DNA of 64,000 nucleotides from Perognathus longimembris pacificus (lineage: Eukaryota > Chordata > Mammalia > Rodentia > Heteromyidae): contig NC_063171.1 of assembly GCF_023159225.1 (NCBI RefSeq), positions 3,825,501 to 3,889,500 on the forward strand, read 5' to 3'. The notes under the pieces were generated by a model that was not told the origin of the DNA, made no database searches, and saw only the letters and a program-made list of their open reading frames with translations. Positions 54,609 through 64,000 of the stretch are shown piece after piece. How positions within the stretch are numbered: the stretch's first letter is position 1; each line of letters opens with the position of its first letter. Both the position numbers and the translations under genes were made by a program.

Positions 54609-57600
54609 TAACAGTCATATATCAGGGAGATCATGCCCCTTTGTTTTCTGTGTTCTAGGCTTGTCTCACTCAACATTATTTGTTCGAGTTCTGACCATTC
54701 CCTGCGAATAACAATATTTCACCATTCCTAATCGCTATGTAGTATTCCATTGTGTATAAGTACCATATTTTTTTGGATCCATTCGTCTGTGGAGGGGCAT
54801 CTGGGTTGTTTCCATATTTTGGCTATTGTGAATTGTGCCGCGATAAACATGGAAGTACAAATGTCTTTTTGATATCTTGGGTTTTGCTGTTTAGGATAGA
54901 TGCCTAGGAGTGGTATGGCTGGGTCATAGGGTAGGTCTATATTGAGCTTTTTGAGAAACCTCCATACTGTTCTCCAAAGTGGTTGTACTAATTTGCACTC
55001 CCACCAACAATGGAGAAGGGTTCCTCTTTCCCCACAGCCCCTCCAGCATTTGTTGTTTCCTGAGTTCAGAGTATAGGCCATTCTAACTGGGGTGAGGTGG
55101 TATCTCAGGGTTGTTTTTATTTGCATTTACTAGCAGGGATGTTGAGCATTTCCTCATGTGTTTCTTTGCCATTTTTATATCTTCTCTTGTGAAGTCTCTC
55201 TTTAGCTCTTTTGCCCATTTCCTAATAGGTTTATTGGGCTTGGAGGGGCTTAGTTTTTTGAGTTCTCTGTAGATGACAGATATCAGGCCTTTGTCTGTTG
55301 CTGTGCTGGTAAATATCCTTTCCCATATCGTTGGCTATCTTTCTATTTTGGTGGCTATGACCTTAGCTGTGCAGAAACTTTTTAATTTGTAGTAGTCCCA
55401 TTTGTTGAGTCTTTCCCCTATTTGTTTTGTCCCTGGGACTCTATTCAGGAAGTTCCTTCCTGTGCCTATAAGTTCTAGTGTCTTTCCTACTCTGTCCTTC
55501 AGTAGTTTCAGGGATTCAGGTCTGATATTGAGGTCCTTGATCCATTTTGAGTTGATCTTGGTGCATGGTGATAGGCTTGGGTCTACTTTGAGTTTTCTGC
55601 ATATGGCTGCCCAGTTCTCCCAGCACCAGTAGTTGAAGAGGCTCTGTTTATTCCATTGTATGTCTTTAGCTCCTTTGTCGAATATCAGTTGGCTGTAAGA
55701 GTGCGGTTTTATTTCTGGGTCTTCAATTCTAATCCACTGGTCTTCCGATCTGTTTTTATACCAATACCATGCTGTTTTTGTTAGGATTGCCTTGTAGTAG
55801 AGCTTGAAATCTGGTATGGTGATACCTTCTGCACTATTTTTTTTGCCTAGAATTGCTTTGGCTATTCTAGGTTTTTTGCTGTTCCATATGAATTTATGGA
55901 TTGGTTTCTCTATTTCAGTGAAGAATGTGGCTGGGATTTTGATAGGTATTGCATTGAATTTGTATAACAATTTGGGCAATATGGCCATTTTCACTATATT
56001 GATTCTGCCTACCCATGAGCATGGGAGGTCTTTCCATCTCCTTGTGTCTTCTTTGATTTCCCTTATTAGATTTTTGTAGTTTTCATTGAATAGGTCCGTC
56101 ACGTCCTTGGTTAAGTTGATCCCTAGGTACTTTATTCTTTTTTTGGCTACTGTAAATGGAATTGTTTCCATAGTTTCCTTTTCTGTTTGTCTATTGCTGG
56201 TGTACAGAAAAGCTGCTGACTTTTGTGGATTGATTTTGTATCCTGCTACTTTGCCAAATTGGTTTATTAGGTGTAGGAGTTTAGGTACTGAGTTTTTTGG
56301 GTCCTTCAGATATAAGATCATGTCGTCTGCGAATAGGGATAACTTGATTTCTTCCTTGCCGATATGGATCCCTTTGATGTCCTCCTCTTGCCTTATTGCT
56401 ATGGCTAGGGATTCCAGCACTATGTTGAACAGAAGTGGGGAGAGTGGGCATCCCTGTCTTGTTCCTGAGTTTAGGGGGAATGATTTAAGTTTCTCTCCAT
56501 TTAATATGATATTAGCAGTTGGTCTGTTGTATATGGCTTTTATTGTTTTGAGGAATGTTCCATCTATTCCTGTTCTCTCCAAAGCTTTTAATAGGTATGG
56601 ATGTTGTATTTTGTCAAAGGCTTTTTTGGCATCGACTGAGATAACAATGTAATTCTTAATTTTAGATCTGTTTATGTGGTGAATTACGTTGATTGATTTA
56701 CGGATGTTGAACCATCCTTGTGACTGAGGGATGAAGCCTACTTGGTCATGATGTATGATTTTCTTGATCAGTTTCTGGATCCTGTTAGCTAATATTTTAT
56801 TGAGGAGCTTTGCGTCTGTGTTCATTAGTGATATTGGTCTGTAGTTCTCTTTTTTTGTTGGGTCTTTGCCTGGTTTGGGAATTAGTATGATATTAGCTTC
56901 GTAGAATGAGTTTGGGATTTCTCCCTCTGTTTCTATTTCGTGGAAGAGTTTGAGGAGTATTGGTATTAGCTCCTCACTAAAGGTTTTGTAGAATTCGTTG
57001 GTGAATCCATCTGGGCCTGGGCTTTTCTTAGTAGGGAGGTTCTTGATTACCTCCTGTATCTCACCATAAGTTATTGGTTTATTTAGTTGATTTGTTTCTT
57101 CTTGGTTCAGTTTGGACAGTTTGTACTTCCCTAAGAATTGATCCATTTCTGTAAAATTATTGTTTTTTGCTGAGTAGAGGTTTTGGAAATAGCTCCTTAT
57201 GATTGTTTGAATATCGTGTGTACTTGTTGTAATTTTTCCAGTGGAGTCCCTGATTTTACGTATATGAGTCTCTTCTCTTCTTTTTTTTGTGAGTCTTGGA
57301 AGGGGTCTGTCAATTTTGTTTATTTTCTCAAAGAACCAGCTTTTAGTCTTATTTATTTGTTGAATGGTCTTTCTATTTTCAATCAGATTTATCTCTTCTT
57401 TAATCTTTGTGATCTCTCCCCTCCTAGTCGTTTTAGATTCTGTCATTTCTTGTTTCTCTAGTTGTTTTAGTTTCATGGTGAGGGTATTCACCTGCGCTGC
57501 TTCCATTCTTTTAATGTGGGTGCTGAGTGCAATGATCTTGCCCCTCAGTACTGCCTTAGCTGTGTCCCATAGGTTTCTTTGTGATGTGTTTTCTTTGTCA

Positions 57601-58448
57601 TTGTGGCTTATGAATTCGTTGATTTCATCTTTAATTTGGTCTGTGGCCCAAGCCACATCTTTAATTTGGTCTGTGGATAGCAGCATGGGGTTTAGCCTCC
57701 AAGAGTGTGTATAGTGTCTGTGGTTTCCTTTGTTGTTGAGGGTTACCTTTAATCCACTGTGATCAGATATAATACATGGGATGACGTCAATACTTTTGTA
57801 TTTGCTGAGGTTCTTTGTGTGGGCTATGATGTGGTCTATTTTGGAATATGATCCATGGGCTGCTGAAAAGAAGGTGTATTGGGTCTCTGTAGAGTGAAAG
57901 GTTCTATATAGGTCTGTTAGATCCATTTGGGAAATGGTGTTATTTAGGTCCTCAGCTCCCTTAGTAATCCTCTGAGTGTTGGATCTGTCTCTTGGAGAGA
58001 GAGGAGTATTAAAGTCACCCACTATGATTGTGTTTGCGTCTATCTTGCTCTGTAATTCTGTGAGAATTTGCTTGACATATGTCGGGCCTCTTTTGTTCGG
58101 TGAGTATACATTTATCACCGTGATGTCTTGATTCTGGATTTTTCCTTGTATTAATATGTAGTGTCCTTCTTTGTCTTTTTGAGTGGACTTTAAAGAGAGG
58201 TCCAGCTTGTCTGAGATCAGAATGGCTACACCTGCCGTTTTGGTGGGTGCATTTGCTTGGTAGATCTTGCTCCATCCTTTCATTTGAAGCCTGTTTTTGT
58301 CCCTTGCTGTAAGGGGGGTCTCTTGTAGATAGCAGATGTCAACTTTTTGTTTGCGAATCCATTCTGCCAGTCTGCTCCTCTTAATCGGGGAGTTTAAGCC
58401 ATTTATATTTAAAGAGATCAAGGATAAGGGTGTTTTTTCTCCTTCCAT
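54609..58448 (-). pseudogene. L1-B ORF2 (endonuclease/RT), nearly intact
   Basis: ORF2p nicks target DNA and reverse-transcribes L1 RNA on it. From 58448 the frame stays open for 1037 codons. The APE-type endonuclease (residues 1-240) has [36 protein letters not shown] and SDHSGLKV. Reverse transcriptase (about 430-800) has [57 protein letters not shown] and the catalytic [10 protein letters not shown] nonsense codon (R-TAG-P at about 55336) follows. Beyond it a 4-base loss near 55130 shifts frame, the Cys/His motif lies in the frame at 55126-54728, and another shift precedes the natural end. The C-terminal domain is therefore lost. One oddity: CLQET is followed by Pro where other copies have His. 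Confidence 0.95.
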
Positions 58449-58494
58449 TTTCTTGTTGAGCTGTTTTTTCCTCTTTTTTTTTTTCTTCTTGTCT

Positions 58495-59776
58495 TTAGTG
58501 AGCTGTTCTTTCTGCTGGATTTTGGCTATTGAATTTTCTTTCTGATTCTGTCTGTTTGTCTTTTACGATCTCTGTTGGGTGGGGTTCCCCTCTTAATATT
58601 CGCTGTAGGGCTGGTTTTTTATTCACATACTCCTTTAGCTCCTCTCTGGTGTGGAAAGATCTGGTTCTCCCTTCGAATGTGAACTCCAATTTCGCTGGAT
58701 ATTTGATCCGAGGTTGTAAATTGTTATTCTGGAGTACTTGGATGGTGTTCTTCCACTCACTTCGAGCTTGGTAAGTTTGTGTGGATAAGTCGGATGTTAT
58801 TCGAATCCTCTTCCCATTGAAAAGTTTCCTTCTTCGCTTTGGCTGAATTCAGAATTTGCTCTTTAATCTTGAGGTCTGTAGTCTTGAATATTATGTGCCT
58901 TGGGGTGGTTTTCCTGGGGTCTGGCCTGCCAGGTGTCCTATAGGCTTCGGTTACCTGGATGGGGTCCCCTGTGAGATTGGGGAAGTTTTCTGCAATAACT
59001 TTATTGAGAACATGATTAAGCCCTCTGTTCTGATATTCGGCTCCTTCTTCTATTCCAATTATGCGCAGATTATATCTCTTGTCTTTGTCCATTAGTTCCT
59101 GGATTAATCTTCCCTGAAGCTTCACCTTTTCTTGGAGTGTGGTCATTTTCTGGTTGTTGTCAGCTGCTTCATTGTCCAGGCGAGAGATTCTGGATTCTGT
59201 ATGGTCCACTCTTTGTGTTATGGTTTCAATTGCGGAGTTTATGGATGTCAGAGAGCTATTCATGGTTGTCATATCAGCTCTGATCGTGGAAATTTCTTCC
59301 TTTAAAGAGTTGTATTTTAAATCTATTTTTTCATGCATTTCAATTCTCAGGATGTGGAGATTTTCTTTAAAGGCGGCTTGCATTGTATCCATTTTTGCTT
59401 CCATTTCTTTAAACGAGGCTTGCATTGTATTCATTTTTGCTTCCATTTCTTTCTTGGCTTCCTGGGTGTCCTTCCAGATTTCCGCTCTAAACTCCTGGAA
59501 TTGTTTTCTGATTTCATTTCTGATGCTTTCGATCATTCCTGTTAACATGGCCTCATTTGCTTTTTTAGTCTCCATCTCCTCTTCAGTCGTGCTTTTTGGA
59601 GCTGGCGAGTTGGCTTGTCCTTTGATGAACTGAGTTATGTTTCTTTGTGATTTGCACATCTGGAAATCTGGGTGGCTTCTCAGATTTGGTTTGTAGCTCT
59701 TTCCTCCCTCCTGTGTAGGCGTATCTACGGCAGCAGGTGCTGCCACTGTGGCCCCGCCCACCAGTGCAGGGTACAC
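58495..59776 (-). pseudogene. L1-B ORF1 with one frameshift
   Basis: ORF1p is the trimeric RNA-binding chaperone of L1 particles. The frame from 59776 runs 339 codons. An N-terminal Pro/Ser-rich part precedes a long coiled coil (about residues 85-220), which includes a tandem pair EAKMNTMQASFKEM / EAKMDTMQAAFKEN. The RRM-like domain follows (KRYNLRIIGIEEG). The frame then shifts near 58815, within the C-terminal domain, and ends at 58757. The rest of that domain is in another frame, ending with the run at 58689-58495 (RSFHTREELKEYV). A single small indel therefore disables the copy. It lies 46 bases upstream of ORF2. Confidence 0.93.
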
Positions 59777-60883
59777 GCCTACCAGAGTGGGCGCTGTCGC
59801 CGGGGGCCCCCGCCCTCCTGTGCGCTCTTGTCCACTACAACATGCACTTTAGCGGGATATGCCTCCCAGAGCGAGTCCTGGGTTGTTGTGTTGTGCTTGC
59901 GCCCTCCCGCGAGTCCGTTGGGGGGGGGCGGTATGTGTGGGGCCCAGTGGGATCGACTGTCCGGGTGTGGCTTGGCACCCTCAGACCTCGCCTCCGCTGC
60001 GAGGGGGGGGACGTGATCAGGCTCAGGTGACCCTGCTGGGCTGGTATTGCCCACCAGCGCCTGTGATTTTAGTTGTAAGAGTCCGCAAGGTCCAGGTGCC
60101 TCGGGTGGGGCTTGCCCTGCCGGCCGTCCCCCAGCCCCTGTTGGGAAGGGGACGGGGCCGGTTCTGCCAGTTAAGGAACCTGTGGGGGCTGGGAGCTGTT
60201 CCACCCTTCCCCTGCTAAACTGGCTTCCCAGCGCCTGATGGGAGCTTCCCGCCTGATTTGGGGGTTCTTTGTTCCCTCGGGAGTGGAGAGGGGGAGGGAG
60301 GGAGATCTAGCTTCTTTTCGGGCTTGGGTCTCCCGTTGGGGGAAGGGATTATGGGGGACTCACTTTTGCTGCTTTGTGTGTGTGTCCCACGCAGCCGTTG
60401 GCCCTTCAGGGGTTGGCGAAGTGTCGTGGTGGCTTCCCCCGTTCCCTCTTTCTGCCGCGCTGGGTTCCCTTGTCCGAACCTGGTGTGGACCCGACCTTCT
60501 CGTCGCTGCCAGTGTGTGTCTTGGTCCACACCCTGCCTTGTGTCCGTGGGGTCTCCCGCTATATGAATTCTGTGCTCCTGGCAGCCTGTCTGCCGATCGC
60601 TGGGTTCCCCTTTCCCAGCCTGACCCTGTTTGGTCCAGGGTCGGCTGGTGGGGGGAGGGTGCCCTGGTGAATCTCCTGCTCCGTGTAGGTTTTCGGTTCT
60701 TCTTTTTTGCTCCTTTTTGTTTTCCTGCGTTTCTCCACTGCTTCTGGATGCTGGTTTTGCTGGGTTCTTGATGGGGTGTTGGGTGTTGGAGTTCCCAGCT
60801 CGCTATTCAGTTGGTGCGAGTCGGGGTGCCTCCCTATTCTTTCGGCGCCATCTTTCTCCCTCCCCTCATTCAGATTTCAATGT
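59777..60883 (-). promoter_or_regulatory. L1-B 5' UTR/promoter
   Basis: About 1.1 kb, GC-rich and rich in CpG (unmethylated state unknown). The minus strand opens with GAGAAAGATGGCGCCG; AAGATGGC at 60854-60847 is a YY1-type site 29 bases from the element's start. There are no tandem monomers of the mouse type. The antisense strand has a long open frame (60238-60771). Confidence 0.85.
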
Positions 60884-61059
60884 CACAAAACAGTTTAAAA
60901 CACCAATTTTTTACCTGATGTTTCTGAAGGCCAGATGTTGATGACATGACTAGAATTTTGGCTCCAGTCTTAGAGGAAATCAAGGTATCAGCAAGATTTT
61001 GCTCCTACTGAGAGTCTCTGAGGGAGACTGATTCTAAGCTACTTCAGGATGCTTGCTAA

Positions 61060-61264
61060 TTTTTTTTTTTTTTGCCAGTCCTGGGGCTTGAACTTAGGGT
61101 CTGAGCACTGTCCCTGAGCTTCTTTTTTGCTCAAGGCTAGCACTCTACCACTTGAGCCACCACGCCACTTCCAACTTTTTCTGTTTATGTGGCACTGTGT
61201 AATCGAACCCAGGGCTTCATGCATGCTAGGCAAGCACTCTACCACTAAGCCACATTCCCTGCTC
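61060..61264 (-). repeat. Dimer SINE with 9-bp TSD
   Basis: Poly-T, 'gccagtcctggggcttgaac', 'ctcaaggctagcactctacc', 'ctgtttatgtggcactgtg', 'ctaagccacattccctgc'. GCTTGCTAA flanks at 61051-61059 and 61265-61273. Confidence 0.93.
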
Positions 61265-61273
61265 GCTTGCTAA

Positions 61274-62079
61274 ATATTTTGTGTTTGTACAACATGGGTC
61301 CTATCTCCCTGCTGGCTGTGAGAGTGGTTTGCAGATGGAGTGGTCTCCTGACACATCCATTTGGCGGTGTGGTCACACTCTTATCTTCCTCCCTCACTGC
61401 AGAAAGCCCTGACATGGACTCTTCTTCCAAGGAAGAGCCCAGCCCCTGTGAAAAGCTCACTTGATTAGGTTAAGGCCCAAGCTAGTCTCCCCATGTAGAC
61501 TGCTGTGAGACCTTCATTATCTCAGCAAAATGTCACAGCCTACCTAGGACTCTAGTCCAGTGAGTGCATATCCTGCGAGAGGGGACCTTAGTGGCCACTT
61601 CAGAGCCATGCTGCACAGGAGACCAAACAAAATGCTCCTCTCCTCAATAGGAATGAATAGGTTATTTATATAAGTCAGAAAACTTTAAGCACGTGAATGC
61701 TGAATGAATTGCTGATGTGCTTCAGCATGAAGATGTAATTGACAGGTAAAACTGAATATTCTTACTACTCAGATAGAAGTATATATTGTGAAATAATTAC
61801 AACCCTGAAGTGAATTAGCATAGTCATCATCTGGTACACCTGCTTGTGTGTTAAGAACATTTGCGCTCTGATCTCAGTAAATTTCTTCTAAAAAGATGCT
61901 CTTCATAAGATGGCTGCTGTTTAGCCAAAATAAGTAAAAGCAGCAACATAAAATATACAAACATACAACATGCTCTTTTCTAATTACAAGTCTAAAAGTC
62001 AATTCCTGGAAATTCAAAACATTGTTATCATATACCTAAATAATTCATATATCTCATTACAGTTAGCCTCATGATTTTT
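61274..62079. other. Unassigned sequence
   Basis: 0.8 kb with no recognised repeat or exon. Overlapping 65- and 71-codon frames on opposite strands near 61250-61460 are not convincing genes. Confidence 0.5.
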
Positions 62080-62300
62080 TATTATTTATTTATTGTTGGT
62101 TGTAGGGCTTGAACTCTGGGGCTAGACACTGTCCCTGTGCTCTACCACTTTAAGCCACACAGAGTGCCACTCTGGTGGTTAACTGGGGCTAAGAGTCTCA
62201 CAGACTTTCTTGCCGGGGCTGGCCTTGATCTGAGATCCTCAGATTTCAGCCTCTTGAGCAGCTAGTATTACAGATGTGAGCCACCAGCTTCCTGAGCTTC
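62080..62300 (-). repeat. Geo-like SINE
   Basis: (TTTA)n-like tail, 'agggcttgaactctgggg', 'ggtggttaactggggctaag', 'tcctcagatttcagcctctt', 'gctagtattacagatgtgag'. The block 'gctcaaggctagc' is deleted. Confidence 0.9.
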
Positions 62301-62509
62301 ATGATTCAACAAGAGTTAAAAAACAAACCACAAAGTTCCATACAGAATTAGTGAAGTGCTAACTAGTTTAATGACAGGAGAAATCTGATTTATAGTTATT
62401 TGATAGTGAAAATCATTATTTTTATACTGTCAATCATTCCCCAAAGTGAGTTATAAAGATGTGCTTTAGAGAAATACCCAGAAAGAAATGAGATTAAGAA
62501 TCGTGGCCA

Positions 62510-63544
62510 CCATAAAATACATGCAAATCAAAACAACATTGAGATTCCACCTCACCTCAGTAAGAATGTCCTTTATCAAGAAAACTAACAATAATAAATG
62601 TTGGAGGGGATGTGGCCAAAAGGGAACCCTACTTCATTGTTGGTAGGAATGTAAACTGGGTCAGCCACTCTGGAAAGTGGTATGGAGATTCCTCAGAAGG
62701 CTAAACATAGAGCTCCCCTATGACCCAACAGCCTCACGTTTGGGCATCTACCCAAAAGACCAAACAAGAACACACTAAAGCCACCAGCACAACAATGTTC
62801 ATCACAGTACAATTTGTAATAGCTAAAATATAGAACCAACCCAGATGCCCCTCAGTAGATGAATGGATCAGGAAAATGTGGTACATATAAATTTTATGCC
62901 TCTATCAGAAAGAATGACATTGCCCCACTCGTAAGGAAATGGAAGGACTTGGAAAAAATTATACTAAGTGAAGTGAGCCAGACCCAAAGAAACATGGACT
63001 CTATGGTCTCCCTCATAGGGAATAATTAGCACAGGTTTAGGCAAGTCACAGCAGAGGATCACAAGAGCCTAATAGCTATGCCCTTATGAATGCTTAAGAT
63101 AATGCTAAGTGAAATGAACTCCATGTTATGGAAACAATTGTTATATCACTGTTGTAATTACTTTCAACATGCCATGTGAAACCGTAGCTTCTATTGTTGA
63201 TGATCCTCTTGTATCCCCTTCCTGTGGTTGTACCAGCACTATCACTGTATCTCATCTGAGTACATTGGATACTGTATATACAGGTATTATAACTAGGGAA
63301 GTGAAAGTGAATATCAAAATCAAGAGACAAAGGATAAAAAGACAAAAAATTACAAAAGCAATACTTGTAAAACTGGTGTAAACCAACTGAACAACTCATG
63401 GGGGGAGAGGAAAAGGGGAACGGGGTAATGAGGGAGGAGGTAACAAACAGTACAAGAAATGTACCCAAGGCCTAAAGTATGAAACTGTAACCTCTTTGTA
63501 CATCACTTTGACAATAAATAAGAAAAAAAAGAAAGAAAAAAATA
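62510..63544 (+). mobile_element. L1-A, 5'-truncated, with 14-bp TSD
   Basis: AAGAATCGTGGCCA at 62496-62509 and AAGAATCATGGCCA at 63545-63558 bracket it. It starts in the ORF2 C-terminal region ('tgttggaggggatgtggcca' encodes the Cys/His motif). It continues through ORF2 end blocks near 62950-63030 and the subfamily-A 3' UTR to 'tacatcactttgacaataaa' and an A-rich tail. A few bases are missing near 62888, where 'cacaatgg' is lost relative to other copies. Confidence 0.95.
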
Positions 63545-63558
63545 AAGAATCATGGCCA

Positions 63559-64000
63559 GAGAAAGCCAACAACAGTGTATCTCAGTAGCTTTATCAAAAT
63601 ATTAGTTAGAGAGGATTTAATCTGTGCACTTCTATTATTCTTTCCCTTTAGTTAATTTTTAGCACTATCAATTAATGGAAGAAATTATAGGACCAGACTT
63701 AAATCATCCATTTTTGTCTTTTGTAAACTTTGGAAACCTCATTTATCTCTGGATCCCACTGTCTAGGTTTATAAAATGAAGCTAGAAATTTTATAGCTAA
63801 AATCTTGGCCATTCTCTTTTGCACTAATGATCAACCCTTAAAAAGGGGGAAAATATTCCACTTGGAGAAATACAATGCTTTTAATGGATACCCTTTGTTG
63901 GGATGAGTTATCACTTTTAATTTTAGGTTAAGTTTTTATAGATGTTTGAGCATGTCTGAAAGTAAAGCTCTTTGTTCCTGCTTCTAAATGTGATGCTACT
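63559..64000. other. Unassigned sequence to window end
   Basis: AT-rich; nothing recognised. Confidence 0.5.

Larger units (their letters stand above)
54377..60883 (-). mobile_element. Full-length L1-B, 6.5 kb
   Basis: CACAAAACAGTTT at 54367-54379 and 60884-60896 is the TSD; the three T's of the left copy merge with the poly-T end of the element. On the minus strand the order is 5' UTR (60883-59777), ORF1 (59776 to about 58495), ORF2 (58448 to about 54609), then 3' UTR and A-rich tail. All domains are present, with only a few frame lesions. It is the youngest-looking L1 in the window and a good reference for subfamily B. Confidence 0.95.

Noticed and set aside
55402..60030. Plus-strand frames of 70-190 codons across the L1-B body (e.g. 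56086-56652, 59139-59633)
   Set aside because: They lie antisense to clearly coding L1 ORF1 and ORF2 and show no independent domain.

Overview
The window is nuclear DNA of a mammal, almost certainly a rodent. It is built mostly of retrotransposons: LINE-1 (L1), tRNA-derived SINEs and endogenous retroviruses (ERVs). No exon of a host protein-coding gene and no functional RNA gene was recognised. The two commonest SINEs point to the lineage. One is about 200 bp and has two halves (called 'Geo-like' here). The other is a dimer that joins an ID-like tRNA head to the distal half of the first (called 'ID/Geo dimer' here). From memory these resemble SINEs of geomyoid rodents (kangaroo rats, pocket mice, pocket gophers). 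The names are working labels; a repeat-library search was not possible.

Layout. 0-6 kb: two broken proviral 5' ends, both on the minus strand. One is a betaretrovirus-like LTR with a Lys-type primer site and a CpG-rich leader (about 1.8-3.25 kb). The other is a gammaretrovirus-like LTR with a Glu-type primer site and a gag remnant (3.9-5.88 kb). 6-14 kb: SINEs, 5'-truncated L1s, and an L1-type insertion inside a SINE at 9.98 kb. 14.3-24.1 kb: a three-layer nest. An old minus-strand L1 (subfamily 'A') is split by a plus-strand L1 (subfamily 'B'), which is split by a solo LTR; every layer keeps its target-site duplication (TSD). The outer L1 keeps its 5' UTR and ORF2 but has no ORF1. 24-29.6 kb: SINE clusters and a 30-bp minisatellite.

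29.65-36.44 kb: a structurally complete class II provirus with two LTRs, a 6-bp TSD, Lys-type primer site, polypurine tract, and degenerate gag, pro and pol. It has no recognisable env, and its 3' LTR contains a perfect 50-bp palindrome. A long pyrimidine-rich tract abuts it. 37-45.5 kb: ancient decayed L1 interrupted by younger SINEs. 46-54 kb: the most repeat-poor part, with simple repeats, an old MLT1-like LTR and a few SINEs. 54.38-60.88 kb: a full-length minus-strand L1-B with a 13-bp TSD, a GC-rich 5' UTR, one frameshift in ORF1, and an ORF2 open for 1037 codons before its first stop. 61-64 kb: SINEs and a truncated L1-A.

The genes here do not form a host pathway. All coding capacity belongs to mobile elements, and every retroviral or L1 reading frame carries at least one disabling lesion. 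The value of the window is its insertion record: matched TSDs order many events, and several elements have unusual structures (an L1 lacking ORF1, a compact gag, an LTR palindrome, and a chimeric insertion).
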